In this document: in pieces, positions 9,857 to 19,916 of the stretch
Position numbering within the stretch: position 1 is the stretch's first letter
Layout: each line of letters opens with the position of its first letter
NCBI GenBank assembly: GCA_030490835.1
Contig: CM059975.1
Coordinates: 4,305,579-4,369,578, forward strand
Direction of reading: 5' to 3'
Length of the DNA stretch: 64,000 nucleotides
Origin: Annona cherimola
Lineage: Eukaryota > Streptophyta > Magnoliopsida > Magnoliales > Annonaceae
Made by a program: the position numbers and the translations under genes
Notes under the pieces: generated by a model
Told to the model about the DNA's origin: nothing
What the model saw: the letters and a program-made list of their open reading frames with translations, nothing else
The model's database searches: none

Positions 9857-10387
9857 ATGGTTTCCTGCATTAAACTTCTTTCTCTCGTCATTCTGTTCCA
9901 TCCGAGTGCAATTACCCATGAAGAACCCGTCAAAGATATCGAGTCTGGTAAGCCCAAGGGAGGGCGGTCTCGCACTTTTGGTGGAAATGTTGGAGAGGCC
10001 GCTAGTGCTGGAGATATAGGCCCCGCCGGTGTAAGCTATAGAAATAAAAAATGTAATAGCGGAGGAGTTGGACAGGCAGAAAGAGGCAATGAAATCTTGG
10101 GAGGGGGTGGAGTTGGTGGCTTAGGAGGTACTTTTGGCAATGGTTTTGGAAGCTGGGGAGGAGGTGGAAGTGCTGGAGGGGGCTTTGGAGGAGGCCAAGG
10201 GGGAGGTGGCAGTGGAGCGTACGGGGGCGGTGCAAGTAGGAGTGGAGGTGGTGGCCTCGGAGTTGGCAGTGGGTTCGATGCTGTAATCAGCTTTGGGCTC
10301 GACATCGGTGTTGAAATTGGAGTTGGAAGAGGGGGCAATGGCCTTAGAGGCACTGGAATGGGCACGGAGGGAGATGGTGGCCCTTAA
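9857..10387 (+). CDS. Secreted glycine-rich protein, GRP 2
   Basis: Intronless frame of 176 codons from the ATG at 9857. An upstream in-frame GTG is not a plausible plant start. Residues 1-20 (MVSCIKLLSLVILFHPSAIT) form a signal peptide with a shorter core than in GRP 1. A hydrophilic stretch (HEEPVKDIESGKPKGGRS) and a mixed region follow, then GGG-rich modules from about residue 75, with FGNGFGSWGGGGSAGGGFGG, and an ending GVEIGVGRGGNGLRGTGMG. Glycine content is lower and less regular than in GRP 1. DNA around the start aligns with GRP 1 and suggests that the original start (ATGGGT at 9841) was lost by a single-base deletion. It may be an active wall GRP or be decaying; the frame is fully open, which favours activity. 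Confidence 0.65.
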   Translation: MVSCIKLLSLVILFHPSAITHEEPVKDIESGKPKGGRSRTFGGNVGEAASAGDIGPAGVSYRNKKCNSGGVGQAERGNEILGGGGVGGLGGTFGNGFGSWGGGGSAGGGFGGGQGGGGSGAYGGGASRSGGGGLGVGSGFDAVISFGLDIGVEIGVGRGGNGLRGTGMGTEGDGGP

Positions 10388-10750
10388 GACCATCTCTCCT
10401 TTGTTTCTTTTCTTACTAATCTAAAAACCCAATGGAGAAACATAAAAAATGAAAAAAAAAAAAAACAAAAAAACCCAAGCGAGGGTCTGAATTCCTTGTA
10501 ATTCCTTCTTTCCATGGGCATCTATATTTCCTAATTATAGTGAATCAGTGATTCTTCTTCTTGATGTGCTGTAAGTGTTTTTTTTTTTTTAATTACATTG
10601 CGTTACAATGAGGTCGAAGATGTGATGAATACTCACACACACTGGCTGGCTGGTTGACGTACTGCAGTCATTGACAAGCAAAAAAAAAAAAAAACCTGAA
10701 TTGGCCCTCGAAGGCCGGTCCCACCAAATACCCGTCAGAAGGTTAATTGA
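10388..10750. other. GRP 2 3' region
   Basis: Probable 3'UTR of GRP 2 with several poly-A/poly-T runs (10452-10465, 10579-10591, 10680-10694). A duplicated CACACACTGGCTGGCTGG simple motif lies at about 10634. No gene is visible. Confidence 0.4.
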
Positions 10751-11041
10751 GGAGTGATCTTATTCGCTTCATCTTAAAAAATTTATTTACAATAATTTTT
10801 TTATTTTTTTCTTCGCACACTTATTTATCTAAGTATATTTAATATATAAACTAAGTTTTACCATTTTTGAATATATTTAAATATTTTTAAACATATTCAA
10901 AAATGATAAAATTTAGTTTACATTTTAAATACACTTAGACAAATAAGTATATAAAAAAAAATTAAAAAAATTGTTGGAAATGAGTTTTTTGAGATGGACC
11001 AAGTGAGACATTTACTTAGCCCAGGCTAAAAGGATCACTCC
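10751..11041. mobile_element. Foldback MITE, 291 bp
   Basis: The left end GGAGTGATC is matched by the right end GATCACTCC, and most of the interior is self-complementary (CAAGTTTTACCATTTTTGA and its complement either side of about 10875). It shares arm sequences with the foldback elements near 1.2, 12.0, 36.9 and 62.5 kb. Confidence 0.75.
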
Positions 11042-11068
11042 TTATATATATATTTGAAAACTTTTTTT

Positions 11069-11421
11069 GTGCAGTGAAGCTGCACCATAATTAACGGTGC
11101 ATTTGACTCGAAATAGGGCCCACATGTATTTAAATGTATTAATACTTTATACAATCATTTATCTATATGGAAATTTTATAGCAAATTGTTTACATATTGA
11201 AAAATAACTTTAAAATTATTATTTATATTAAATTATTTTATTATATTGAATTTATAGCATATTCAGATGGGTCCATAAATATATTTAATTAGGATGAAAA
11301 TTGGTATGGTGATAAAATATATAATTTTAAATATAATGGGTGAAGTAGATTATAATTTTATGATTATGTATGACCCATTTTGATGAAACTGCACCGTAAT
11401 TGTGGTGCAATGAAGTTGCAC
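11069..11421. mobile_element. MITE family A, copy 1
   Basis: The ends carry inverted GTGCAGTGAAGCTGCACC and GTGCAATGAAGTTGCAC blocks. The interior has signature blocks GATGAAAATTGGTATGGT and AATGGGTGAAGTAGATTA. These recur in the same order at 11461-11809 and, more diverged, at 33911-34243. Confidence 0.7.
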
Positions 11422-11460
11422 TTGAGTATTTATAAATATATATAAGAGTTGTTCCGATAT

Positions 11461-11809
11461 AGTGCAACTGCACCGGAACAGCGGTATATTTACCAAAAAA
11501 TGGGTCTCACATATATTAGAATGCAATGAAACTTTATAAAAATATTCATTCATATATAAATTTTATAGCATATGGTTTACATGTTTAAAAAATCACTTTA
11601 AAGTTCTTATTTATATTAAACTATTTTATTACGTTGAATTTATACAATTTTTAGATGGGGTCCGCACACATCCGATTGGGATGAAAATTGGTATGGTAAT
11701 AGAATGCATGATTTTAAATACAATGGGTGAAGTAGATTACAATTTTATGATCATGTGTGACTCATTTTGGCAAACTGCACTGCTATTACGGTGCAGTTAC
11801 GCTACACCT
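11461..11809. mobile_element. MITE family A, copy 2
   Basis: Collinear with copy 1 over its full length, including GATGAAAATTGGTATGGTAA and AATGGGTGAAGTAGATTACA, with ends AGTGCAACTGCACCGG and ACGGTGCAGTTACGC. It sits 40 bp from copy 1 in the same orientation, so it arose by tandem duplication or a second insertion. Confidence 0.7.
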
Positions 11810-11824
11810 GAATATATATATATC

Positions 11825-12193
11825 GGGCTAAATAAATGACCCACTTAGCCCCCCTTAAAAAACTCATTTATAATAATTTTTTTTATTTTTTTCCATACTC
11901 TTATTTATCTAAGTGTATTTAACATATAAACCAAGTTTTACCATTTTTAAATATATTTATCTATTTTTTGAAATTTTTAAACATCTGTGTGTATATATGT
12001 ATTTAAAATTTTTAAAAATCTATAAAAAAATATATACACATCTAAAAATGGTAAAACTTAGTTTATATGTTAAATATACTTAGATAAATAAGTATGTGAA
12101 GAAAAAAATAAAAAAAGTTATTGTAAATGAGTTTTTTTAAGGGAACTAAACAAGATATTGACTTGGCCTGTGCTAATAGAATCATTCCTCTAT
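11825..12193. mobile_element. Foldback MITE
   Basis: The arms AACATATAAACCAAGTTTTA and its complement (AAAACTTAGTTTATATGTT) flank a centre at about 12000. The outer arms ACTCATTTATAATAATTTTT and TATTGTAAATGAGTTTTTTT also pair. It is the same family as 10751-11041. Confidence 0.7.
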
Positions 12194-12236
12194 ATATAGG
12201 TCATTTCCGAATATATCTATTATGTTTGACCCTAAT

Positions 12237-12617
12237 GCCAAATATGCTCACTACGTTTTTAAAATCCCAAATATACGTACTAAGTTTCCATGTAATCCCA
12301 AAAATACTCATTTCATGAGCTAAAGCCGTTAGAGAATATGTGAAGTTACTAATATGTCTCTCAAATTTAGGATATAATTGCAAAAATTGAATGTTATTAC
12401 TCACTAATGCCTTAATTGCATATGAATTTTAAATTTAAAGCGCATTAATTTCATTTTCTTTTGATTCAATCCATCATTTATTATTTTACAATTGGGTTAT
12501 TTTGGGTATTTAAAAATTCTAACTAACGGTTTGTGATGGAATTGATATTTTTGAGATTAAATGCAAACATGGTAGGTATATTTAAAATTTTGAAAACGGT
12601 GTGCACATATTTGCAAA
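12237..12617. mobile_element. MITE with ~95-bp inverted arms in the UTP6 promoter
   Basis: The left arm at about 12239-12332 (CCAAATATGCTCACTACG to AGCTAAAGCCGTTAG) is the inverse of the right arm at about 12523-12615 (CTAACGGTTTGTGATGG to GCACATATTTG), with scattered substitutions. It ends about 30-50 bp before the probable start of the UTP6 leader. Confidence 0.7.
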
Positions 12618-12982
12618 TAACGTCACACTCGCAGGGAGAGCCAAAAAAATAAAAAAAAACTGCCCTAAACTCGCGTCGTCTTCTCTAATCTCCAGTTTTC
12701 TTCCCCGCCGTCTTCCTCCCCGTATCGACAGCGATAAGGAAATTTCGTCGTAACTGAAAACCCATTCAAGCGATCGTCCCGTTCCCTCCCCATCTCATCA
12801 TCCCTTCCGACGGTGATCACGACGGTTTCCCTTCCCTGCCGACGGCCGACGATTTCCCCTCATTCCCTGCAGACTCGCCCTAGGCCCAATAGCCATAGTC
12901 ACTTGCAGCTGCGGTTGCTCCAAAAACAGACCGCAGAGAGAAGGCAGAGAAAGGAACAGAGCGAAAGCCCAATTTCAGAAAA

Positions 12983-15900
12983 ATGGCGGACGTGGTACAG
13001 TATCGCCTCGAGCGTATGCTGGACGAGCTCAACGACCTGGAGCGGAGAGGACTCTTTACACGCCGAGAAATCGCCGAGATAGTGAAGAAGCGCCGTGGAT
13101 TTGAGTACAAGTTGAAGCGCCCTTCTCCCCTGAAGCAGGACTATATCTCCTACATTGAGTATGAGACTCAGCTGGATTCACTTCGTCGCCTCCGCAAGAA
13201 ATCTATTGTCCGCGAATTGAGGAAGAACCAGGCATCGGAGGATGACGAAGGTGGACGCAGGAAGAAGAGGAACGTGTGGAAACGATCGGTGTCGGATAAC
13301 GCCGGGGTTCTGAGGATTCTGGAGATCTATCGGCTGGCGTTGTCGAGGTATAAGGGCGACATCAATTTGTGGTTTCGGTACTTGGAATTCTGCCGAGAAC
13401 GCGGGCATGGTCGAATGAAGCAGGTTTGAGTTTTATACTCGTCTAGATTGACTTGTAGACATTTGTTTGAAGCGTTTTTGGAGTTCGTTTGGATGCTAAT
13501 TTACTATTCGGTTCCCAAGCTTAGTTCCGGGTGCATTGTAACTAATCAGGGTGGGTGTATTGTGTCAACTTCTATGCGTTTGTCAAATTATATTTTTCAC
13601 ATGGAATTAAATGCTTGAATTAGCTTGGTTTCTGTAAAAAGAGATTTTATTGCATATTTGATTTGGCAATCCAGTCATCCAGATGTCTCATTCCCGGATT
13701 TGATGGGAAGCACATGTAGGTTGGAGAAGATATGGTGCTACTGATGACCGCCCTCCTTTTTAGTTATCTTGTGAATTGTGCCTTGCATATTTATGTTTTC
13801 CACAACTGTGGAAGTAGGTCTTGTGTAATGATTGTCTCATCTGATGAAGGGACTAGATTGTTTCAATGTGTATATGAATGGAATTGAGTGAACACCTTTT
13901 GCGTCATCCATTTATTTATTTTTCTGAAGTGAAATCACATTCAAGCATTTTTTTTCTATAGCAACTACCTATCAAAATTAATTCATATTGCGGGCTTCAT
14001 AGTTATTATGGTTTCTCCTTTTTTTCATTTTTTTAAATTTTGATCGTCATTTGCTGTTGAGTTGGCTTCCTTTTTTTCTTTGGCATCAATCCAAATCAAG
14101 TTATATAGTTGACAGTTATTATGGTTTATATTTACATATTTTTTCGGTTTTTTCCCAAGCAATTGATCCTGTTGTCAATTTCCAGAGTCTTTGATTTTAT
14201 CAATAATTAATTGAAGGCTCTTTTTTTTTTTATATAAAAAAAAGGTTTTGGCTCAGGTTATTCGGTTTCACCCAAAGGTACCTGGCCTTTGGATATATGC
14301 TGCAGCTTGGGAGTTTGATCACAACTTGAATGTTGCTGCTGCAAGGGCTCTCATGCAGAGTGGTCTGAGGGCTTGCCCAGATTCGGAGGATCTTTGGGTG
14401 GAATATCTTAGGATGGAGCTCACATACCTCAACAAGTTGAGGGCTCGAAAGGTTGCTCTTGGAGAAGAAGTCATAACACCAGTGCATAATAGTGATGATT
14501 CTAACAGCCGGCAGTGGAAAGAAGAAAACAAAGATTTGTTTATGCCCTTGATTGAAGGAGGTGATGTTGCAAATGAAGCTAGTGTTAATGAAGAAGATAA
14601 GGACATGAAAGTTGACACCTTTCGCGAACAAGGCTCGGTCGTTCTTCGTGCTATCTATAGCGGTGCAGTGGAGGTTCTCCCCACAAGCATGAGTCTGCGC
14701 AAGCGGTTCCTAGAGATTCTTGATGGGACAGACCTGGCATATTCAGATGAATTAAAAAAAGATATTATGGATGATATAAAGAAAGATTTCTCAAGGGAAG
14801 AGGATTACTGGGAGTGGCTTGCAAGATTGCAAATCTCTGATTTCGAGAAGGGAAAAGAAATGGGGAAAGAAGCATTAGTTTGCCAGTTAAATAAAGCAGT
14901 GGAGGTAAGCGTACTTCACGCCAACTTTTCAATGAACTTCTGCTAGAGGAATTTATGTACTCTTGTGCTTTGTATTTTTGTATAGGTTTATGAGGAAGCA
15001 TTGGAAGTCTTGCCTTCTGCCAAGATGTTTTCATTATATGTGAGGTTCTGGTCAGATGTTCTTGCACCCAAAACAGATGCCCTGAATTCTATATTGAACA
15101 GCATAGACAATGATGTGGACTTCAATTCAAATTTGTTGCGTGTGTATGAAACTGCTGAATCCAGAGGATGCATTACAGAAGATCTTGCATATCAGTATAT
15201 TTCATTCTACTTACTATTAGAGAAAATAGAGGAAGCTAGAGAGCTAGCAAAACAGTTTTGTGACGGAAAATTTTCAGGGGCAGCAAGACTCTGGGTTTTG
15301 AGGGCTTCAATAGAGATGAAATGCGCAATTAAGAATTCTACTTCTTTGAGTAGGGATGACCTTCAGTCCCTGTTGGAATTATTAAGACGTTCGTTGACTC
15401 ATGTTGCCACTTCAGAAGCTAAGAACTTGTGGCTTATGGTATGCAAATGTGCATTCATCTTTCTAATTTTTCTTTGTGGCAGATCTGTTTCCAGCTCATT
15501 GATATCTCATTCTCCCTGACAGCTCACCTATATAATTTTTATTTATTGGTCAGAAGCAACTCTTTGAAAACTCATGTATTTTTTGAAATATTCTTCGTCC
15601 TTTGTCCACCGTCGACCGCAGTTTTAGACATTACTTTTTTGGTCTAACCTGTTGAAGTTCTGAAAAGCAAGTTGCTTTCAAGGTGTTTGTGTCTATCTAG
15701 TCAGCTGCCTTGTACTAGGTCGGCCTTCATCCATTGAAGGAGTTAGTGATCAGCTGGTTTACCCTTACAGTTGAAGGTCTGTGAGCAACTTACCATCTGT
15801 GGTGCCTCAAGGAGAAGATAGAATCTCTAGATATTAGGACATTTGATTTCATTCATATAGGGACTGGAAACTATCCATCAAACTACTGCTAAGTTTAGAT

Positions 15901-18096
15901 TAGGCATCAACTCAAACAGTATGATCTATTTGGATGGACTGGTTTAATCTTACAGTCTATGCTATCTGTTTTGGTGAGCATGGCATGTTGTCTTCTTAGG
16001 AATCTTAAAGTACAAATCAGCTTGTGCTATTCAATACGAATGAAGCCATTTTGATGCATTTATATTTTGCCTGAGTGAGGATAGGTGCATCACTGCCATC
16101 TTTAATCATCAAAAAGGGGAAGGAAATGCCCTCCTTTCTGTATTATTGAACAACACTTGGGTGCATGCTTGTTGATGCATGCATTAATGTCATTAACTTC
16201 AGTGTTTTATCTCAACGAAATAAATCATGGTACATGCATGAATCAATCGCTGTGATAAGTGTTTTTGCATCATGTGCTTATCGAATGTCGTTGCAGAGGT
16301 ACTATTAAAATTTATTATTTTGCAATATCTTCTATTGCAGGCCATCAAATTTTTTGCTAACAACAAAGAGTATTTTGACAAGCTGATACAGAGTTATTTA
16401 CCTTTAATGGCCAAATGTGGAGGCAGTCAAATGCAGGATTGTCTTTCATCTGCCATCATAAATTGTGTATTTCAAAAGCAAGGGATACAAAGTGCTAGAG
16501 AAATGTATAAAAGGTACAGGGCTATAGCTTGATTTCCTTCTGCCCAACATTGTGGAGGCTTTATGTTAGCTTTTCTCTTCCTTCTATTATGTGTGCAGAA
16601 ATGATATGATGATATTTATCACATAAATTTTCATATTTATTCAGTATTCATCATGCTTAATGGTACTTGTTTTGCATAGATTTTGAAAAGAAAAAAGGAA
16701 ATCATCTTAGTTGTAGACTTTGCAGATCACGAATATGGAGAAAATTTTGACAGTTGCATTCATCTCTTTTCTGGATGCACGCTCTCATTTGTGACCCATT
16801 AAAGTACCTCGATTGAGGTTTTTTTTTTTTTTTTTTTCCCCTCCATAATTTAAATTTTATATTTTAGTGTTCATTTGGATGGAATTTTTCCAAAATCCTC
16901 TTTTCAAGGCCTCCCTTGATTTGATTTACCATCAACCTGCTTTCAACCCTCATACTGGTTTATAATCTCTTTTTTGTTATCTCAGTTTTCAATCATTTTG
17001 GCTGAAATCACTTGGGTATTTCATCTTTACCCATTCTATGATCACATCATACCGACATCATGGCCCTCCACAATTGGGGGTTTTTTGAAACCATCATCTT
17101 CTCCAAATACAGTAAGTATACAAGAACTGATTTGAAAAGTGACCCATTCTGGGATGGTCAGAACCATCCAGAACAATCTTTCGTAACTGTTAGAATCCAG
17201 TGGTACATAAAGTCTATTAATTCTTGTTCAAAAAACTTGATGTTGACAAGAAAAGCTAGACATTTACGGTTCAACCAACCTGGTAATCCACAATTATGAA
17301 ATCATTCCTGCAGCTTATAAAGCATTTATACTTGCTGCAAGGGGGCATATGCTCCACCGCCACAGATTCAGGGAAATGTCCACACAGTTGGTTTGTTTGA
17401 GCTTACAATAATGTACAGGCCAAGGGCTTGTTTGGCAATGTTTCCAGAAATAAGCAAATTTATGAGCGCGGTGCACTGTTAAAGCCACATTTCCAGAAAT
17501 ATAATGTTGCTAACCACTTCTCTTTGGGGCGCTTGTATGTTTCAAGCATAGAAACGCTTCCTTCACGTAAAAGAGGGTGGCCAGACAGTCCCTATAGCTA
17601 ATCATATTATTACCTCTTGATTACCTTGTTATGAACGGTGCTGTGAGACAATTAAATGTTTCTACTCCCATGCCAACTGCTTTTACTAACTAAAGTTGCT
17701 GATCGAATGCAGGTTCCTAGCTTCCCTGCGGCCGAGCATTGGAAGTTACAGGTGCTGGATAGAGCTGGAATTGAACCTTGCATGTGTTGGTGACCGTGAA
17801 GGCCTAGCCAATGCACGCAAGTTGTATGAATTGGCACTTAGCACTTACAAGCATGAAATTCAATTATGGCGTGATTACTATTCTATGGAGGTTAAGGTAA
17901 CAATTTTTTTTATGCTTCTTCAATTGAAGATGATGCTTATTATAACCGTCTGTTATTGCACATTGTTGTAAATTGATGCCATCGGTTGTTGGCTATGGCA
18001 CAGGTGGGTACATCTGAGACTGCGAACGCGGTTTACTGGCGGGCACGGAAGACCCTTGGAGAGAGGGCTGGGCTGATGGTTCCTAGTAATCCATGA
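12983..18096 (+). CDS. UTP6: UTP6, U3 snoRNA-associated SSU-processome subunit
   Basis: The product belongs to the nucleolar U3 snoRNP/SSU processome, which processes pre-18S rRNA. Six coding exons: 12983-13423, 14245-14904, 14986-15438, 16341-16513, 17713-17896 and 18004-18096 (TGA). All have GT-AG borders, and phase is kept throughout, giving 667 aa, close to the family size. Residues 1-85 are the conserved UTP6 N-terminal region (MADVVQYRLERMLDELNDLE, RREIAEIVKKRRGFEYKLKR, DYISYIEYE). The rest is half-a-TPR (HAT) helical repeats, clearest around WIYAAAWEFDHNLN in exon 2 and LWRDYYSMEVKVG across exons 5-6. The acidic linker ANEASVNEEDKDMKV in exon 2 is probably disordered. No internal stop or frameshift is seen in the joined frame. 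The leader probably begins near 12655, after a MITE. No neighbour has a related function. Confidence 0.92.
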
Positions 18097-18660
18097 TGCA
18101 TGGATCCATCCTACTTCCCTCCCAATTTTGACATTGTAGGCTTGTAGCTTTCTTTCTTTTATTTGTTTATATAAACACAATGGAAAGAAGAAATTTTGAT
18201 AGCAGTCAGGGATACCCCGAACTGTCCATACGTGAAAGATCTTCAATCCGAAGTTCACACCGAGGAAATATTCGTTTGTATGGTAAAATACTCGAACTTG
18301 AGATGTAACATATTCATTCAACCACCCCATTAAAACGAGTGGTTGCGTAGTGGATTCAGAACTACGTTATCGGGCAATACCAGCGAAGCTTGCAATTTCT
18401 GATAAAATGAAATGTACATCTTCGCCATTTTCCACGTTTTTTACGTTTCTGTCTCCGTTGCTAATTACCATCGTATCGAAATGGTGCAATTGTGAGGTGC
18501 ACTTACGCGAAAGATCGTTTCCGCTTTATAAAATGTGGTTCGTTCTTTTGAACGGAACTGAGGTCATTTCTTGGGCATTGCTGAGGCCCAGATACCTAAT
18601 GGGCAAGATGGCCTGATCGGTCTAACCATGGACGGATATACGATTTTCCTCTAGCAGCTC
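18097..18660. other. UTP6 3' region and spacer
   Basis: Probable 3'UTR of UTP6 in the first 100-200 bases (T-rich with TTTATTTGTTTATATAAAC at about 18158). After that only unassigned spacer is seen, with no gene or repeat recognised. Confidence 0.4.
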
Positions 18661-18673
18661 TATGCATACGTGC

Positions 18674-18679
18674 CACGTG
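18674..18679. promoter_or_regulatory. G-box upstream of the T-protein gene
   Basis: CACGTG in the context TGCCACGTGTACGG lies about 350 bp upstream of the probable TATA box. A GATAA (I-box-like) motif lies 45-50 bp downstream (CCGATAAAAG at about 18724). G-box plus GATA motifs are common in light-regulated photorespiratory promoters; function here is inferred. Confidence 0.45.
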
Positions 18680-19018
18680 TACGGTCGGAGGAGTGCCTAC
18701 AAGCTACAAGTGCAGCGTCTTATCCGATAAAAGATGGCCACTCGCTGGTGAGATGAGATCAGCTATCCGTTGTCGACTGGGCTGAGAAAGCCTCCGCCAC
18801 CCACTACCCAGCCTCTCCCCACAAAACGTTGTTTTTTTATAAAATAATAATAATAATAAAATTATAAAATTCATGTGAGTTACCGATTTCCCACCCCCTG
18901 TGTAATGCAACGAGCACCCCAAGTCTACGTTGGAGGAGAGGCTAGCAAGGAACGCTCCTCCTCTAAACAATCCAACCCCACCAATCCACCAAAGATACTG
19001 TTTTTATCTCTCTTGGAA

Positions 19019-19028
19019 TATAAAAAAG
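19019..19028 (+). promoter_or_regulatory. Probable TATA box of the T-protein gene
   Basis: TATAAAAAAG in the context TTGGAATATAAAAAAGCCC. This would start transcription near 19050, just before the donor-like site ACTGAG/GTAA at 19077. Confidence 0.5.
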
Positions 19029-19076
19029 CCCATCCTTAAAATATTCTTCTTTGCTCTACACCAACCGCGGACTGAG

Positions 19077-19891
19077 GTAATTTTCTCACCCCTAAACCTG
19101 CATTGCATTTGCTTTGCTCTCCTCTCCCTGGATTTTGGTCAAGCATCTAGTCTGCATTCATGCCTGTTGTCCCAAATCGCGTGGTCGTAACCGCCGCCGG
19201 TTGAATTTGAAGTCTTCATGCGTTAGATTTGGTTTGGCTGTTTAGGTCTGAACTGAATAGCTGCTGCGAGATCTGCCGGAGTGGGCTGCTCCTTGTTCAT
19301 TGAATTAATGATTCAATGGAAATGGTCGAACCAGTATATCAAAGAAGGATCTTTTTGATTGGCTTAATTAGCCAGTGGGTGCCAATGCAACGTCAGAAAA
19401 GATCTCAAATCTCATTCTTTGGATCTACTTTCGCACGGATACGATAAGCGGGCTTGATTTTCCCATGGAAATCGGTGTGAATCTAGATGAGGTTCTCAGG
19501 TGTGTGGGTGGGAACATAGACTAGAAATGCTTACAGGCAAGAATTATTAATCGAATATATGCAGAAACATCAGGTGGGCGGTTTGGAATTGAGATAGGTG
19601 GATAGCAGGTTCGATACAGCTCAGGTTTTCGCCACCATATCCTGGACTTTCGATTGGTTTTGGGTGTTTCAGCATCATTTTATATCATATTATCCAAGCT
19701 CGTTGCTGAATAACAAGGGCTCTGATTCTGTTTGCTAACGGTACACTGGAGACGCTGATGATTGCTTGCAAGTTGGTCTCCAAGTTAAACAAGAATTGCC
19801 TTGTTCAATAGATTGTCCGTCTCAATCATGACATAGCTTCTGTCTACCTTCATCTCACAAGTGGTATTTAAAAGAATTTTGTTTGTTTCAG
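19077..19891 (+). other. Probable 5'UTR intron of the T-protein gene
   Basis: A donor GAG/GTAATT at 19077 and an acceptor TTTGTTTCAG ending at 19891 enclose 815 bases of T-rich, intron-like DNA. The coding start follows 25 bases later. Upstream there is a TATA box 50-60 bases before the donor, so a short first leader exon fits. This has not been tested against transcripts. Confidence 0.5.
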
Positions 19892-19916
19892 ATCATCCAC
19901 ACCTTATTGATACAAG

